A model generated the notes under the pieces. The model saw only the letters and a program-made list of their open reading frames with translations, was not told where the DNA came from and did no database searches. This document shows, piece by piece, positions 26,101-36,124 of a stretch of 64,000 nucleotides of DNA. Source of the DNA: Bugulina stolonifera (lineage: Eukaryota > Bryozoa > Gymnolaemata > Cheilostomatida > Bugulidae); contig OW285188.1 of NCBI GenBank assembly GCA_935421135.1, positions 17,027,233 through 17,091,232 on the forward strand, written 5' to 3'. Position 1 is the first letter of the stretch; each line of letters opens with the position of its first letter. A program made the translations under genes and the position numbers.

Positions 26101-29100
26101 ACCTAAAAGAGGTGCTAGCTGGAGGGAAAGCCAAATATAAAAAAGGAAAGGGTCCTAAAGGTAAAGGGAAAGGGGGCAGTGATAGCGATGATGGGCCAAC
26201 TATGGAACAGATAAGAAAATACAAAGCTATGAAAGAGGGAAAGAGAAACAAAGATTCAGACTCAGACTACAGGTATAATCATATGCAACAAAATTCATGC
26301 ATTGGCGTTAGTTAGTTGGAGCTGGAGGAAGTTGTCTCCTCTCTGTTTACTAGCTCAACTATTTGCTACAGTGTACATTGTTACATGTATATAATTATTA
26401 TAGTTTACCGAAAGTTACCTACAAAGCTAAATGTCAGCACTATATTTCTTGTGTGACTACCCCGCCCCTTTAAACCGATGACAATTAATCTGTGTAGCTA
26501 ATTTGAAATACTGTTGCAATTCATCTTCTCCCTCTGTTTAATTTGGCCCTACATCATTGGTGACAGAAGTAATGTAATATCTTCATTGAGAGTCAGAAAA
26601 CCTTATCATTGCAATAACAATATTGGAAAACAACTCCCACCCTTTCAGTGCACCACAATAGTTTGTACAGGAAGATGAGTGTGGTTTATTGATTTATTTA
26701 ACCACTTTATCCAGTTACCGAAGTGTGGTGAGTGCAGGAGGTACAAGGAAGGTGCTACGAAGGAGGAAGAGAGCAGACGGCACGTATTCCGCAGAGCACT
26801 CCTATCACAGTGAAGATGATGAGGAGGGGAAAGCGAGGAGGAGACGGCGTAGACGAGAGAGAAAACATGGCTCTGATAGTGCACATAGCTATTACAGGTA
26901 CTTCAACTACAGCATGACTTTGTGTAGTATACACATGTGCAGTGTATATGTTATACTTGTACACTGTATTTAGTAGAGTTGCCCTAACATAATAATAATA
27001 ATAGGGTGATCAGTAAAATAAATTGATGTAGGTCTTTATGTAGAACTATACCTGCTACCTTAAACACCCGGTCAACTATAACAGAGTGTAATAAAATTAT
27101 ACATACCGCAGTGTTGATAGTTAGGTTGGGGCATTTGTAAGGCTATCAATATAAACTAATACAATCATCATATCTTTATCACAGTGTGGTGAGCGCTGGC
27201 GGCACAAGAAGGGTAAGAAGACGACGGAGGAAGGCAGACGGAACTTACGGTACAGATGAGGAATATCACAGCGACGAGAGTATAGCTATGAGAAGAGCCG
27301 AGAAGAAGAAGAAAAAGAAGAAGAGGCACGGAAGTGACAGTGAATACAGGTAGCACTGCTGTCTAGCTTTATCTATTAACATTGCTACTTCATCAAACCT
27401 AAAATTGTAGCAAGTGTGACATCTGTATTTATTAATTATGGAAATACTATTGAAAAATTTTGCATCAATTGAATATATGCTATAAGGTGATGCAATACAT
27501 CTGCATGTAATTGATGTCAAACAACTTTCAATAATACAGCACTGAGTCAGGATTCGTTGCAATAAAACATAAAGTCATCGTGAAAAAGTGGTAGACTTGT
27601 GTCACCTCTGCTTACAGCTACTTCAGTGAAGTGAGTGCAGGAGGTACGAGGACTAAGAAGAGGAGGAAGAGGATTAGAGATGCCGATGGTAAAGTGGTTG
27701 GCTACGGGGCTACAGAAAACCATTTTAGTTCAGGTGAAGATAACTGCTATAGCTTCTGTTATTATTTATTCATTTCAGTGTAAACACAGGCTGGCCAACA
27801 ATATCACTATCTAGCAAGACGTGTCATCAAGCTATATGACTGATATTTTGTATTAAACACACATGTTTGAGACAACTCCAAAACACAATCAATAGCTTAT
27901 TGAGAGCTCAAAATTTCAAACATGTGAATGAATATGTTGCTAAGTTTTATTTGAGTATTATAATGTTAACAGATAGTGGATCTAGCTATGAGAGTTATTA
28001 TGATTCTGATGGAAACAAACGATACAGGAAGAAACCACCAAAGAAACCAAAGCGAGGTCTGGGCGGAGGCAAGAAAGGCAAATTAGGAAAGTCAAGAAGA
28101 GATTTTGAAGGGGGATTCAGGTGCTTTTCTACGTCAAAACCAGTTCATACAAGTAGATAAAACAGCAGAACAAGCGAATAAATTGTGTGAAATTTATGTA
28201 ACTTAACAATCATAACATTTACTTGAGGAATATCTTTCAAGTGCAAATGTGCAGACAACCTATGCATATTGATGGACCATTCACTGCTGGTTAGAGAATG
28301 CTTCAGTAATGTTTCAAAATGGTCAATTTTGAGAGTAATCTGTTATACTGTAGTATTCTATGATGTAACAGCTTTCCCCAGACTTATAACTGCTGTTTTC
28401 TTGTTACAGTGATATGTCCACAGACACTGAAGACGAACCAGATCTGGAGGCTATGACGGAGGAGGAGCGAAAGGAATATTTAGCAAAGAAGAAACTAAGA
28501 CAACAAGAGCGGGAACGACGACGTCGTGAGAAATATGGAGACAAATATGATGAGATCATGGCACAGCATGAGAAGTATGTTACATAGATACTGTACAGAA
28601 TGTGTGCCTTAGCCTTAGCCTTACCACACCACACCACACCACACCACACCATACCACACCATACCACACTATACCACACCATACCACACCATACCATACA
28701 TGTTGTTAATTAAAAACAAAATTAAATATTTGGTATCAAAGTGAAACACCAATTTTGCCTGAAGGGAATATGGGTATACCATAGTCTTTATCTAAACTTT
28801 ACTCCTTTTTTGAACTCGAATAACAATACCAACATACAAATGCCTAAATTAATAATAGTGTGTTGAAAATACTTCAGGAACAAGAAACAGCTGAGAAAAG
28901 AGAGAGCATTAGCTGAGGGTCTAGACTGGGACTCTGATGAGTATGACAGAGATCCTGAGGCTTTCAAAGAGAAATACAAGAGCATGGTGACCTATGAGAA
29001 AGGAGGAGACAGATTTAAGAAGGGGAAGGCAGACAATAGAGGACTTGGTCCAGGACACGAGTCGTAAGTCATAAACCGTATTGGCCAACTGCTAACTATA

Positions 29101-32100
29101 TTCCTACAACCAGATGTTCTCTTGCTGAAAGATGAAAATAGTTACATAATTTAATCAGCTGCTCTATATTATTATGACTGGAAGTCATGTCCCTTCTCAT
29201 AACTGAACTGACGATGTATAAAATTTTATTTTAACTGTACAAATATTTTGCTAAGATAATAACTTGCTGTGCTGTTACTGTTTTCAGTTGGGGTGGTAAA
29301 GGCAAAGGGAAGGCTGTAAGAGTTAAAGACGGCCATGAGGCTGACAGTGAGGGAGAAGGTAAGTCTAACTTTATATTCAGATAATATCTGCGTCAGACAT
29401 GTTGGATATTGGAGTAAAAAACTCTTAGTTTGGGCTCTGGATAGTGAAGGTTCAATGATGCTTGACTGTAAAACTTGGTCTAAATTGTACAACCTTCTAC
29501 CCATCAGTGTATTGTAAAGCTTGCATAATGTATATTACATGTATGTACACATACATGTACATGTTGGCACACGGGTCTAATAGCTATGTACATGTACAAT
29601 GTAGAAGGTGGCATACAATACATTGAAATTAACTAGCTGCTACATGATTATTACTCTACATACTACTCATTCTATTACTCTACATCAACTCTACCTACGC
29701 TCACAGTTATATATATCCAATCAAGTGTTTGTTCACATTTAAGCTGAATAGTCTATTAGAAGACTTTGAGGGGTTATTCGACACGCAGAGAAAAGTTATA
29801 TTGCTCTACACAAGTTTTAGATACAAATATTCCATTAAAACGTCTTAATTTTCTCATGCAAGGTCTCCATTATTTTATTGATATTCCTCTTTGTATACTA
29901 ATACATCAGAGTATTTAATTGGCAAGCACTGCTTATTAGCATACATAAGTTAGCTACTGAAGCCCTCACTTCTATTCACATCTATCTAATCAAGTTCAAG
30001 TAGCAAAGACAGCATGCTGACACATAGAAGAACATCAGGACTCTCATTGAGGTCTAGAAATCTTAAAAGATCTCCACTGTGCGGTATTCTTCTTGTATCG
30101 AAGAAACTGATAATGGAACCTAGACTACTTCTACCGTATGTGCGTCGATTTCCAAGCAGCATCATTTTATTTGATCGCTCGAATGGTCGCTACAGAAAGA
30201 ATGAGAGCTTAGATTTTGGCTTAGACAGACCAACTATTGAAGTTGCAGTGAAGGTTGAGAACTATCTGCTGAGTTTACAATCGTCCAATGATAAGTTAAA
30301 TCATAAAGGAGAAGATAAACCAAAACAGCCAAGAGTCAAATTACCAGAAGAGCAACGGAAGCAATATCCAAAACTTCAGACTATGGAGCGAGCAAAGCGA
30401 CATCAAGTCAAAGTATTGGAACTTGAAGCAACACTTGAGACTGGGCAAACTTCTAATAGGAATAAAAGCCAATCAAATCCCAAAATGAAGACCAAACCAA
30501 AGTTGAAAAAACGTAAAAAGAAAACCAAAGGTGGAGTTCTATAAATCGTTAGTTAGCCAATTCACCCAAATACCAAGCTATAGGTCAGCAAACAGCTCAA
30601 ATTACAGAGTTGTATTCTCAATAATGATACATGTATTTGTTCCAATTTAGATTAGTGTAGATGCTTAACATTAGAACATAATATTGCAGATGATGGAACT
30701 GGGACAGGTAGGAGAAAAAAGAAAGGTAAAGGAGGCGGAGCTTATGATGCTGACGATGAAAGTGAAAGTAAGTTCATGTTTGTTCAAATAAAAATGTATA
30801 CAGGACACAGATTTACACAGAATACACATGCCTGTTACAGAACTTGTAAATACAATGATTGTCACCCACGGTTATATCTGTTTGAGAGTTACGGACAGGT
30901 TTACATAGAAGCTATGCTGCACGCTATTGGTAATACGTGTTGTATAACATGTACATTTATATTATATGTAATACATGTACACCATGTAATATAACATGGT
31001 GTAATATAATCATGTAGTACATAGCAATACTTGTGATACATGGTGTAATACAATACTTGTAACATATAACAGAAATAACTATTCTCTTTTTCCAGCTGAG
31101 TCATTTATTGGTGCAGATGGTAAGAAGAAAAAGAGAACAAAGAAAGGTGGAGAGGAGATAATAGAAAGTGACTTTGAATATGAAATTGTAAGTGTAGTGT
31201 TGAGAGAGTTCAGTAATACAGTAATACCATGATACAATAATACAGTAATGCAACCATTCTCACATAGTATTACAGAAGAGGTCAGTAGGCTTTATAGAAT
31301 TTATCTACATTTGCAAATATAAATATTTGCTCAAACGCACTCTATTCATTATTTATAGAATTATCATACTAAAATATAAATATAGAGCACAAAGATACAG
31401 ATGTATAATATTGGTAACTGGATACCAGCAAGTAATTGGCTAATTATTGATTACCATGTGGTAGGAATATGATGAGCATGGTAGAATAAAACGGAAAAAG
31501 AAGAAATATCACGATGGAGAGTCGGGATCCGAGTACGAGTTTGAGTATGATCAGTTTGGAAATCTCATTGGAAAGAAGAAAATAAAAGAGGGAAAGGAGC
31601 ATCGGAAACATCGAATCCAGAGTAAGCAATCATTGCAACCAATAGCCGAGTAGGAATTAGTGTACAGTTACATACATGTACATGCACGTGTACACTGTAA
31701 TGCCATTCCTAAGTACGTGCCATATCTCATATTATAATCATCAATATGTTGCACTTTCCATGATTGATCCATTGATACTCATAAGCTGTTGATGGCAATT
31801 AGAGGTTGTTCTCTCTCAACAGAAAGAAGACAACTTCATCATATTTTTATCAACATCTTATGAGGCCACAGATTGCATGTATCTGTGGTAGCAAAATACC
31901 TTGATAGACGCGTGCCTCTTTGCTAATGTTAGAGATCATCTTTTCATATACAGTGTGCATAGTTTTGTAATTATCATAGTAGAATAATAAATTTAGAAGT
32001 TGTCCTCTCTCTTTGGAAGATTACTTCGCTTGTCAATTACAATGAAACTTGCTTAATTCAAACTCCAAGGGACCGCCATGATTGGTTTGAATTAGGCCTA

Positions 32101-35100
32101 AGTTTGAATTGCAAAATCACTTCACTCAGTTGAAGTCATTATATAGTGCTCAGATGGGACCAAGGCTAATAGTTTGAATTGAACTAACCAAGTTTTTGAA
32201 TTATCTGAGGCTGAATTAAGCAAGTTCCACTGTACATATAGTAGTAGGCGATGAGGCCACTTGGTGTATCAAAATCAATTATATCTATTACTTTTATAGA
32301 AGAAGATGATGGCAACTATTTTGAGAAAGGACCTGACGGAAAGTTACGGCTTCGGCCGGGCAAAACTAAGATAGACATTGATAAGCTAACTGCTGATGAT
32401 CTGAGAGCTTTGGGTATTGACCCTAACATGTCTAAACAGGATATAGCAAGAGCGTTGAAGGCCAAGTTTGGTGACAATCTAATAATAACCAAGGGAGGAA
32501 AGAAGGTAGGGCAACTCTATAGTTGGTAATAGTAGGATAAACGATAATTTGTGTCTAATGTTGTTTTATTAGCTTTGGCATATAAATTGATATAAAACAT
32601 ATACATTGTAACTCTGATTCAAGCAGTTTAGCAGTTAACTAAGCAAGGGGAAATTTAATTCAATTAAAGTTTTATGAATAATATTTCTGCCAGAAACTAA
32701 TGAACACATATCTCAACTTAAAATTCTTCTATTCCCTTCAAAGTCAGGTGTAACTTCACGTAAAATGAGATTGAACTAATATTTATAATTTCAGCCTGAA
32801 ACTGTCCCCAAGGTAATAAACTATTATGGCATAAAAGGATATACAAGAGATGCTCTCTCTAGCTTGCATATATAATTATGTGTATACATGTAATTGTGTG
32901 TTGCCTCCCCTGATCTCTCTATTTCAAAATTTTACAGAATTTGTGCGATGTCACAACCAAATATTTATAGATTGCTGTTTCCCAATAAAATATATCATTT
33001 CATATGAGTTACTTATCTTCGAGTTGTGCTGTTGCTACTGTATTGTTTACATTCAGGGCCCCCCCCCCCCCCCTTCTTTATACAACATAAAAAATACTTA
33101 TAAGATTTTTCATCGGCAAACTTTCCATTTCTAGTGAGATGTTACACCATGTACATGTATTTACAAATGTATATTACATTTGGTTACCCATATCTCTCTC
33201 ACAAAGCTTCCAAAATAGAATATACTATTTTTCTCATTGATTATTTGTATTATGCTTTTACATGACTTATTGCATATTATTATAGGTGGGCCTGAGGAAT
33301 GCTGCTGACTATGGCAGCGATGCCGACACAGACGATCTGGCCAATGACAGTGACCTGGACACTTCCACCTGTGAGTCATAGTCTATGTAATGCCTTTCTA
33401 TCCATCTACATTCTACATGTGCAATTCTTAGCAATGTAATTTGCATGACTATAAAAATGTAAACACTTATTTGGTATTTTATCCTATTTTAAATTCATTC
33501 TTGGAACACTTGAAAGGAGACAAATTTATGGGTAAACTTGATATAATAAAGTATAGCTATAAATTAATTGTTATACTTGTCATATTTGTTATAATTGTTA
33601 TATTGTTTATACTTGATATAATAAAGTATAAGTTACTGTTTGATAGTGAAACCTGGCAGGCGACGTGTACAGATTCTGATGAAGAAAGGAGGTGCAGCCA
33701 TACTTGAGTACATGAAGAAGATTATAGATGATTCAAATCTGGTTGATAAGCCAGAACCAGAAAGAGATGCTAGCATAGACTATATACAGGCATATAGATT
33801 AGTAGACCAGAAAAAGATAGAGGCCTATGCAAAGGCATTCGTTGTAGAAGATGATAACAAGAAAGGAGTTCTAAAATATGAGGTATGGAGAAAATTTTAT
33901 ATTGTGTATGAGGAAATAATAATGGCAGAAAGACTTCATGCATGTTACAATAATTGCAAGCGCCATAATCACAAAAGTATATTGATTTTTCTTTAGGCCT
34001 ATTACTGTGAGTTTTGAGATGTATTGAATGCTTTCTGACTCCCTCCCCCTCACTATACTGCCACCAAGGGCAAATTTCCTTTTGCCATTAGCACTGCTAC
34101 TTACTACAAAGAATCAAAATTACTATGAATATTTTTTTAAGATTGGCTGTACATATCAAGCACGTGTAATGACATTTAAATTGTGTATTATATTTGTGTG
34201 TAGGACTTCTGCATAGCTCTGGAGGGAATTCCGAGTATCAACAGCATAACAAAGAAACAAGTACAGTACGTTATGAAAGTTCTGGATTTGGATAAACATT
34301 CACAAATGACCTTCAGAATGTTTGGAGTGAGTGTGGCTCTGTGTGAGCGAGTCACTAAAATGGAGTAAGTACACAAGTATGGAACCCTGGTTATAGTGAA
34401 TATTGAAGTTGTTCTCTCTTTCCTCTTTGAAAAGAACATAAGAGCAGAAAACTCCAAAATTGTTTTTACAAAAGTCAATCATCCTTATAGCTTTTATGGT
34501 ATGCTATTATTGTTGTGCTTGCATTGGGGGTTTGGCCATTGTTTCATATGTGATGTTGTTTCTGAAATAGGGATGCAGTCCTACGCTGTCAATTTTTAGA
34601 TGTGTGCAGGTTCTGTTTTTAACATACACATGAATGAATATACATTAGAACATACATGTATATATATACAGCGTATATACATCAGTATTTTCATGGATGT
34701 GAAACAAGTCTTTGACTGCTCAAAAGATGAATTCATTGCCTAAGAAACATCTTATATAATAATCCCAAAGAATTTTAAACGCATGCAGCATAATATTTTA
34801 TTTGTCTACACAGTCACTATTGCAAGGAGTTGCTAGAGATATGTAACCTTGCTGACATTGAGAGAAAGATAGCCTTATACAGGGCAATGTTCGAGTGTAA
34901 CGTACAAGGAGACAGGGACCCCAACTATATCAAGGCTGAGTCTTTAATGATAGAGCTGATGGCAGGAGGACTGAGTTGGGACCAGCAACAATATATTATC
35001 AGTCAGCTAGAGCCAAATGAATGGAAAGAGGTAAAGAGTAGACACCGCCCACTTAGAAGTAACAGAGTAGACACCGCCCACTTAGAAGTAACAGAGTAGA

Positions 35101-36124
35101 CACCGCCCACTTAGAAGTAACAGAGTAGACACGCCCACCTGGAATTGAAAAAAAAAATTATTTTTCACCAGCAAATGCGCTGTTAAAATTAGGTAAAGCC
35201 TACAATAAGTACTCACAAGTACTTGCCCATAGAATAATGGTTTTTGGAATCATGGGTGAGTTTGACTCGCCGAACAAATGCCCTTGATTGTCTACTTCAA
35301 TACAATTCTGACCATCAAATCCATATCTCAAAGATAAAAATTAAAATGGCTGGTGAAAATTTTTGATTACTTTTAAAACCTTTTTAGAAGGTTTTTGTAG
35401 TTATATATAATTATTTGATTAATCTACAAGATAGAACTCTTGGTGGAAAAAATGAAGTACTGCCAAGTCCCTGTATTTTGAATAATTATCTCCACTGGTA
35501 ATATATAAATTCCCAACAGTGACCTTGCACATAAATATAATGTTTTTTCATTGTAGATCTCATTTATAGACTACTTGGTCTACATTCCACTGTTCCTTTC
35601 AATGCATGATGGGATATGTGACAATCCCCTGGACATGTCACTTAACAAGTACGGACCGAATCATAAGATGACGGAGCAGAGAGACATGAACCCACTCGGT
35701 TACTCTCTCAAGAAGCAGACGTCTTTCTTCCTCAGGCAGCAGGCAGAAGATCTCCTGTCAGGAAAGAAGCCAGATGTTGAACAGGCTAAGAAAGACAATA
35801 CAGAAATAATCAACAAATATTCTAAGTAAGTGTAATATTTATTATGCAAGAATTTAATTCGAATAGAAAATTAAAAATGCAGTTGAATTAAACTTTTGCA
35901 TTAAAGTTCTCAAGCAATTTTCTTTTGAACCAAATCCCAATTGATCGTGGTGTTGAAGCACATATTATTGTAATTCCCAAATCATAAATTATTTGATGAT
36001 TACTTTTGATGAAATATTTTTTGTTAAAAATAGTATTCATAAGATATTCAATTTTCTTTTCAGGTTGCCGAACATCATCGGAGGTGTAGAAAAAAGGCCA
36101 GCAGGATCATCTCGTTTCTTGTAA
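14164..36124 (+). CDS. Large repeat protein: TKSGRL repeats, SAGGTR repeats, basic low-complexity region, EF-hand-like C-terminus
   Basis: 31 exons: 14164-14305, 16645-16730, 18337-18387, 19397-19589, 20484-20543, 21455-21742, 22672-22752, 23175-23356, 23952-24149, 24421-24654, 24826-25009, 25564-25639, 26072-26272, 26715-26897, 27185-27349, 27618-27733, 27973-28120, 28410-28574, 28878-29063, 29288-29358, 30690-30767, 31096-31187, 31465-31621, 32300-32505, 32795-32812, 33286-33370, 33647-33882, 34204-34364, 34814-35030, 35557-35825, 36064-36124. They sum to 4590 nt (1529 residues plus TAA) and every phase matches. In order: Ser/Arg-rich N-terminus (1-93); C/H-containing helical block (94-157); Ser-rich linker (to 300); four TKSGRL repeats (301-566); highly basic D-x-x-G and SAGGTR repeats (about 567-1180); C-terminal EF-hand-like region (about 1220-1529). 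No signal peptide or membrane segment is seen, so it is probably intracellular. AATAAA at 36529-36534 is a likely poly(A) signal. I do not recognise a characterised family. Intron 1 uses a GC donor. Confidence 0.85.
14306..16644 (+). other. Intron 1 of the 31-exon gene, GC-AG type
   Basis: The coding sequence of exon 1 runs to CATG, followed by GCAAGT, the classic GC donor. The acceptor is TTGCAG at 16644. Joining them gives phase 1 to phase 1 and an open frame (H-D-R-R). No GT donor nearby gives a compatible frame. Inside lie ACATGT tracts (14767-14832) and three imperfect 24-base TTCTGTATCACCTTCCA units around 14505-14575. No exon seen. Confidence 0.65.
16731..18336. other. Intron 2 of the 31-exon gene
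   Basis: 1.6 kb of AT-rich sequence with a TATATACTGTATATG-type palindrome near 17700. A direct repeat of TAATTAGTTATATAA units lies at 18236-18300, just before the acceptor. No coding signal. Confidence 0.5.
21858..22312. mobile_element. 455-bp near-palindromic MITE in an intron
   Basis: The left arm (from TAAGGTAATTAGATATGAAC) and the right arm (GTTCATATCAAATTACCTTA) are inverted copies over roughly 150-170 bases each, including AAAACACGTTT-like and ACATGTCCAATAA segments, around a loop of about 100 bases. TA dinucleotides flank both ends. A nested TACACTGTGATGTCACAGTGTA-like palindrome lies near 21955. There is no ORF. It sits between exons 21455-21742 and 22672-22752. Confidence 0.8.
23175..25009 (+). 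other. Four tandem TKSGRL protein repeats (within the 31-exon gene)
   Basis: Each repeat is about 60-70 residues: a V-K-x-(x)-x-x-x-R-T-K-S-G-R-L start, then E-K-x-I, an S/T-x-x-D/E-Y motif, then a helical stretch ending K-K-Y/F-x and a W. Copies are exon 23175-23356, exon 23952-24149, the first two thirds of exon 24421-24654, and its end plus exon 24826-25009. The first two are whole exons; the fourth is cut by an intron right after SGRL. The predicted pattern is a beta hairpin (RTKSGRLxEKxI) followed by helices, but no known domain name comes to mind. The block reads like exon duplication followed by divergence. Confidence 0.85.
24340..24431 (+). repeat. 34-bp triplication of an intron-exon junction
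   Basis: Three head-to-tail copies (24340-24373, 24374-24407, 24408 onward) each contain ACATGCAG followed by GTAAAGAT. The third copy carries the real acceptor and exon start (24421). The first two create decoy acceptors at 24352 and 24386 in front of near-identical exon starts. Confidence 0.85.
25253..25314. repeat. GTGAAGTTGTCCTCTCTT hairpin
   Basis: GTGAAGTTGTCCTCTCTT and the closely matching inverted AAGAAAGGACAACTTCAC form a strong stem with a loop of about 25 bases, in an intron. It is the best-preserved member of the GTTGTCCTCTC hairpin family in this window. Confidence 0.75.
26715..27733 (+). other. Three SAGGTR repeats encoded by phase-2 exons (within the 31-exon gene)
   Basis: Exons 26715-26897, 27185-27349 and 27618-27733 each begin, after a phase-2 junction, with S-(Y)-x-S-x-V-S-A-G-G-T-R, then a run of Arg/Lys, then a D-G-T-Y or D-G-K-V unit, then an acidic/His segment (EYHSDE). 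The first two share symmetric phase 2-2 borders, which allows exon duplication without frame loss. Poly-basic runs (RRRRRRR, KKKKKKK) follow each. They could bind nucleic acid, tubulin or acidic partners; the sequence alone does not tell. Confidence 0.85.
28622..28700. repeat. CCACA/CCATA microsatellite
   Basis: An imperfect ACACC/ATACC pentanucleotide array in an intron between exons 28410-28574 and 28878-29063. Confidence 0.9.
30014..30544 (+). CDS. Intronless ORF nested in an intron; lysine-rich tail; function unknown
   Basis: A single 176-codon ORF starting ATG and ending TAA, on the same strand as its host, in the intron between exons 29288-29358 and 30690-30767. The first 90 residues are mixed and globular-looking (VSKKLIMEPRLLLPYVRRF, SIILFDRSNGRYRKNE), followed by a charged stretch (KLPEEQRKQYPKLQ, MERAKRHQVKVLELE) and a strongly basic tail (KPKLKKRKKKTKGG). 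Codon use looks protein-like in an AT-rich intron where other ORFs are short. Splicing it into the host in the host's phase 1 from nearby AG sites reaches a stop quickly, so it is probably not an alternative exon. A nested nucleolar or mitochondrial gene or a retrocopy is possible. Not recognised. Confidence 0.45.
   Translation: MLTHRRTSGLSLRSRNLKRSPLCGILLVSKKLIMEPRLLLPYVRRFPSSIILFDRSNGRYRKNESLDFGLDRPTIEVAVKVENYLLSLQSSNDKLNHKGEDKPKQPRVKLPEEQRKQYPKLQTMERAKRHQVKVLELEATLETGQTSNRNKSQSNPKMKTKPKLKKRKKKTKGGVL
31803..31837. repeat. GTTGTTCTCTC/GAAGACAAC hairpin
   Basis: AGGTTGTTCTCTCTC and AGAAAGAAGACAACTTC form an imperfect short stem in an intron. A further half-site AGAAGTTGTCCTCTCTC lies at 31996. 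Confidence 0.55.
32040..32232. mobile_element. 193-bp pogo/Tigger-like MITE
   Basis: The left end CAATGAAACTTGCTTAATTC and the right end GAATTAAGCAAGTTCCACTG are inverted repeats with few mismatches, each flanked by TA. Repeated TTTGAATT motifs occur inside. A CAGTGGAACTTG-type terminus with a TA duplication is typical of pogo/Tigger-like mariner relatives. It ends 67 bases before exon 32300-32505. Confidence 0.7.
32795..32812 (+). other. 18-bp microexon of the 31-exon gene
   Basis: TTTCAG precedes and GTAATA follows six codons (P-E-T-V-P-K), phase 0 on both sides. The flanking exons (ending 32505, starting 33286) are also phase 0, so the exon can be kept or skipped without changing frame. 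Supported by splice sites and frame only. Confidence 0.55.
33059..33073. repeat. Poly-C tract
   Basis: A run of 15 C within an intron. Such homopolymers often have sequencing length errors; no coding effect expected. Confidence 0.9.
33647..36124 (+). other. EF-hand-like C-terminal region (within the 31-exon gene)
   Basis: Exons 33647-33882 to 36064-36124 encode about 310 residues with a regular helical character and conserved-looking aromatic positions. Loop-like segments are EDDNKKGVLKYED (D, N, G and L in EF-hand positions) and LDLDKHSQMTFRMF, separated by about 35 residues as in an EF-hand pair. A second pair follows (CNVQGDRDPNYIKAES; LEPNEWKEISFIDYL) that has lost most calcium ligands. 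The tail holds SMHDGICDNPLDMSLNKYG and a charged helix. Calcium binding is therefore doubtful; a structural EF-hand fold is the better inference. Confidence 0.6.
35035..35138. repeat. 29-bp minisatellite next to a splice donor
   Basis: Three full copies and one partial copy of a unit beginning AGAGTAGACACCGCCCACTT start four bases after the donor of exon 34814-35030. The first AGAGTAGA overlaps the donor context. Confidence 0.9.

Noticed and set aside
30014..30544. Nested ORF as an alternative last exon of the 31-exon gene
   Set aside because: Splicing from the phase-1 donor at 29358 into the nearby AG sites gives stops within a few codons.
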